Of a stretch of 64,000 nucleotides of DNA, positions 61,081 to 64,000 are shown piece by piece. The DNA comes from Lepisosteus oculatus. Taxonomy: Eukaryota > Chordata > Actinopteri > Semionotiformes > Lepisosteidae. The translations under genes were made by a program, and so were the position numbers. Numbering within the stretch: the first letter of the stretch is position 1; each line of letters opens with the position of its first letter. The stretch covers positions 35,349,148 through 35,413,147 of the forward strand of contig NC_090706.1 of assembly GCF_040954835.1 (NCBI RefSeq), given 5' to 3'. Below the pieces are notes generated by a model. It was not told where the DNA came from. It saw only the letters and a list, made by a program, of their open reading frames with translations, and did not search any database.

Positions 61081-62484
61081 AAAAAGATAAGGTGAAGGTG
61101 AATTTTGTAACACTGTAACACACCTTCAATTTGGTGATTTCTGATTTGGCAAAAGCAGGTATAAGCTAATTGACAAACGTTTTATGATTGTGTCTGTATT
61201 TGTGTATTGAGCCTTCTTGAGTAAAATTACGCGATGTATCAGGTAAACCGCCTGGCACATGTATTTACTCTCTGCCATTAAGATGTGTCCTTGTGCATTT
61301 TCAGTTTTCTTAATTATTGAAGCTTTTTCTCCCGAGCACAGTAGAATGTTTCTAAGAGTGGTGATGGAACTCTTCCAACAATCGTATGTCAGCATGTTGC
61401 ACTATTCAGTCATAGTTTAGACGGAGAGGTTTTGGCATGTTTGCAGTACTGTAAACCTTTAAGTGTGTAATGTGCTCAGCAGCAACACAACATGTATCTT
61501 CAGGTTTGTGTGACAGTCCAGGGCAGGCTGTAGTGAAATGTATATTGTGAAGTGTCTTGCTCACATTCATTTAGACCAGTCTTGCACTCAAGATGACTTG
61601 TTGTTGAACTATAGTTACCACTACTGTCTGCCAAAGTGCGACATAGATGTATCTCTGTTCTGATGCTGTTCGGTCATTTCCTGCATATTCTGTTAAGTGT
61701 GTGCTTCTTTGTTCTCTTATTATATTCTTAGACATTTTTACTTTGTTATTATTATTTCGCACGGGGACTATGACAGCGTCTGAAGTCACTTGTAAGAATG
61801 TGCATATCAGTATAAAAGAGCTGCAGTTGAAACTTTGATTTACAAAAATTATTATTGAAGTGATTTAAAATGTGGCCAGATTGACACGTAAAGATGTAAC
61901 TGAAATCTGAAGGCCTATACATTGGTACGTACTGTGTCATTGTTTTGTATAACACTCTGTAATCTTCTATTTAACATACCGTTATCTTGAGTTTGAAGGG
62001 TCACTGTTTTACAGTACATACTGTATAGGCCTTGTGCAGCTAAGCAATGTAAATAGGTCAAAAATGAAGTAACATAAAAGTACCCATAAAATTAAGGTTT
62101 TCCTTATTTTCTCTGGTAAAAATGGACAATAACTTGTGTTTCTTTCCATTATCAGTGAATAAATGTCAAAGAGCTTTGAATAGTATTTTTCGTCATACAG
62201 GTTTCAGATTTAGACAGAAACAAACTAGGATGATACAAAATCACATTGTCATCCTAGCCATCGTGCAAACTGTGTTCTAGAGACTGGCTTTTTGTCAGGC
62301 TTGCTTGCTTTCATCCAGCAGGATCCTACCATAAAATCTCGTACTTGTAATTTGCTATTGGATCAAGGTTTTGATTTTGTCAGAGTCTGGGTGTACTGAC
62401 AAAACAGAGCTCAAACAACAGGATAATAACACTCAATTCAAATGTCAGTTTTTTAAGAAGCAGGTCATAAAAAATTAGTTTAAT

Positions 62485-62645
62485 TCATGCATCCATCATC
62501 CGAAAGCCTGTGCAACCCATGGGTTATCCAGGAAGTATAGGGTGCAAGGTGGACAAACCTTGGACAGGATGCCACTACATTGTAGGTATTCACCCACACA
62601 CAGGAACAACTAGCCTGGCCAGCATGTCTTTAGAAGGTAGGAGAT
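62485..62645 (-). repeat. L2-type tail, minus orientation
   Basis: 'catgcatccatcatccg', 'gcaaggtggacaaaccttggacaggatgccactacat', 'cacccacacacaggaac' and 'agcctggccagcatgtcttta' are the reversed L2-tail series. Confidence 0.65.
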
Positions 62646-64000
62646 AATAAGAGCACCTGACAAAAAACAAAAATTAAACAATGATGTAAATGATACTATG
62701 GTAAAAATAAAGCTGCATCCAAAAACATTACCTTGTTTCCATCTAATGAAGATATTGAATAGGGGAAGAAATATCAGATAATCAATGTTGCTTTTAGGGA
62801 ACTGCGCAATACTATAAAAGTACTATGAATTAAGACACCAAAAATAAGCAGTGTACATAAACAGGTTTCCTATGGTTATTTATTTAATAAGTATCCTGTT
62901 GAGTCATTCACTGTTTCCAGATGGAGTTTCCAGGCTGTCTTTATTAATTTAATCAACTTGATGAATCAGTTACTTGAAGCAGAATGTGAGGCACAGATTA
63001 TACATTGCACACTGTATCACACTGGCTTGATTACATTTTGCTTCGCCAATTGGCAATCATTCTACCTTTATTTGCCCCCCCCATGAAACTATCACTAATT
63101 AAATGTTGTGGTGATATTTAGGGGTAATCAGAGGATATACAGGCTAGTAATCTGAGCAGAAGCAATACAGAGCATAGGTCAGAACACACACGTGCAATAA
63201 GATAGCCATAATGTAAGAAATGCATCCTGCTACTTTTGTAAAAAATGTAAAGTTTAAGACTGAAGTTTGAAGCAAGGGATACGGGCAGGAAAAAAGTCAA
63301 AGTATGATGTAGTAATTTCAGCAGCTCCATCTCTTCCTGTTTTTTTTTCCATCATCCTTAAATGAGAAAGATTAACCGCAAGTTTTCATACCCCAGACAT
63401 TCAGCCTTACACTTAATGAAGCGCAATTCTTATGTTTCTTACTGTTTTGTAGCAAGAACTGGGATTTCATTTTTTTAATTAAAGCTGAATTCATTAACAG
63501 GTGCTTTTTGTTTTTGCGTGTGTACAGTACATGTTTGTGTTTAAATGTGTAGTTTTTGAATAGTTAACCATCTGTAATATAACTAAAGTGCAAAAATATA
63601 AATGTGAGATCTAATTGTTATACTATAGTACTAGTATAAGTAGGTGCCTTTTAAGGAAAAAAAATGTCCATATAAGAGTCTGATAAAACAATTGCACAGA
63701 TAGGTGTTTTTATTTTATTAAGATTCCTTGTTGGAGTTACATGCAGGAATTTGACTTGGTGAGTTAGCACTGGGTTTGTACTTCCAGTACTTAAAAAATA
63801 TAACTCCATAAGTCCTGAGGCATGGTGACTGCATTACTTTTGCCTTTTCTGCCTTACATTTTGGTGGGTTTCAATTAATATACTTCACAGAGGCCACTTT
63901 TGTATCAATGTTCATTTGAGGTATGAAATAATTGCTCTGGACTGAATTAAACACATGAACATTTTACTAAAAGAGAAAAAATGCTACTAAACAGAGTCCT

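Larger units (their letters stand above)
51757..64000. other. 12 kb region downstream of stard10-like, no recognised coding gene
   Basis: It starts with the 3' UTR of the START gene and is then AT-rich, non-coding DNA. Notable items are the CpG-rich block (58300-59400), a tRNA-derived SINE (60835-61080) and an L2 tail (62485-62645). Open frames of 60-113 codons show no homology I recognise. Confidence 0.65.

Noticed and set aside
1..64000. tRNA, rRNA, CRISPR or operon-like structures
   Set aside because: B-box matches found belong to SINEs or the TRIM; none folds as a full tRNA. No regularly spaced repeats or bacterial-type gene clusters are present.

Overview
This is a 64 kb, AT-rich stretch of a vertebrate genome, most likely a ray-finned fish. 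It carries two intron-rich animal genes placed head to head: a tgfbi orthologue (minus strand, 5' part only) and a complete stard10-type START-domain gene (plus strand). The intergenic and intronic DNA is full of decayed fish-type retroelements: CR1/L2-type 3' tails, tRNA-derived SINEs, LTR elements and Penelope-type repeats. There is no bacterial or viral gene content and no CRISPR array. I cannot name the species. The long introns (about 10.7 kb in tgfbi, 9.2 kb in the START gene) and the repeat mix would fit a non-teleost ray-finned fish, but that is a guess.

Positions 85-16591, minus strand: exons 1-11 of tgfbi (TGF-beta-induced protein, keratoepithelin). All eleven exons join in frame to 508 codons plus two bases, covering the signal peptide, the cysteine-rich EMI region, FAS1 domains 1-3 and the start of FAS1-4. 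The remaining 3' exons lie off the left edge. A TATA-like box sits about 82-92 bp upstream of the start codon.

Positions 16.6-34.8 kb: an 18 kb intergenic region with the tgfbi promoter, an 87-bp-arm inverted repeat of a Penelope-type family, a CR1/L2 tail, a solo LTR (332 bp, 5-bp target duplication) and a 549-bp terminal-repeat retrotransposon in miniature (TRIM). The TRIM has two ~244-bp LTRs, a tRNA-Leu-type primer-binding site, a hairpin, a purine tract and a 4-bp target duplication. It sits just upstream of the START gene.

Positions 34797-51756, plus strand: a six-exon gene encoding a 267-aa STARD10-type lipid-transfer protein. Its first intron appears to use a GC-AG splice site. Its introns hold several SINE/L2 copies, a LINE reverse-transcriptase remnant, a solo LTR (531 bp, 4-bp target duplication) and paired perfect palindromes.

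Positions 51.8-64 kb: no recognisable coding exon. This part holds the START gene 3' UTR, a CpG-rich block at about 58.3-59.4 kb ending near a strong splice donor (possible promoter or first exon of a further gene), a tRNA-derived SINE and an L2 tail.

The two genes are not known to act in one pathway: one makes a secreted matrix adhesion protein, the other a cytosolic phospholipid carrier. Their adjacency is of interest for gene-family history rather than as an operon-like unit.
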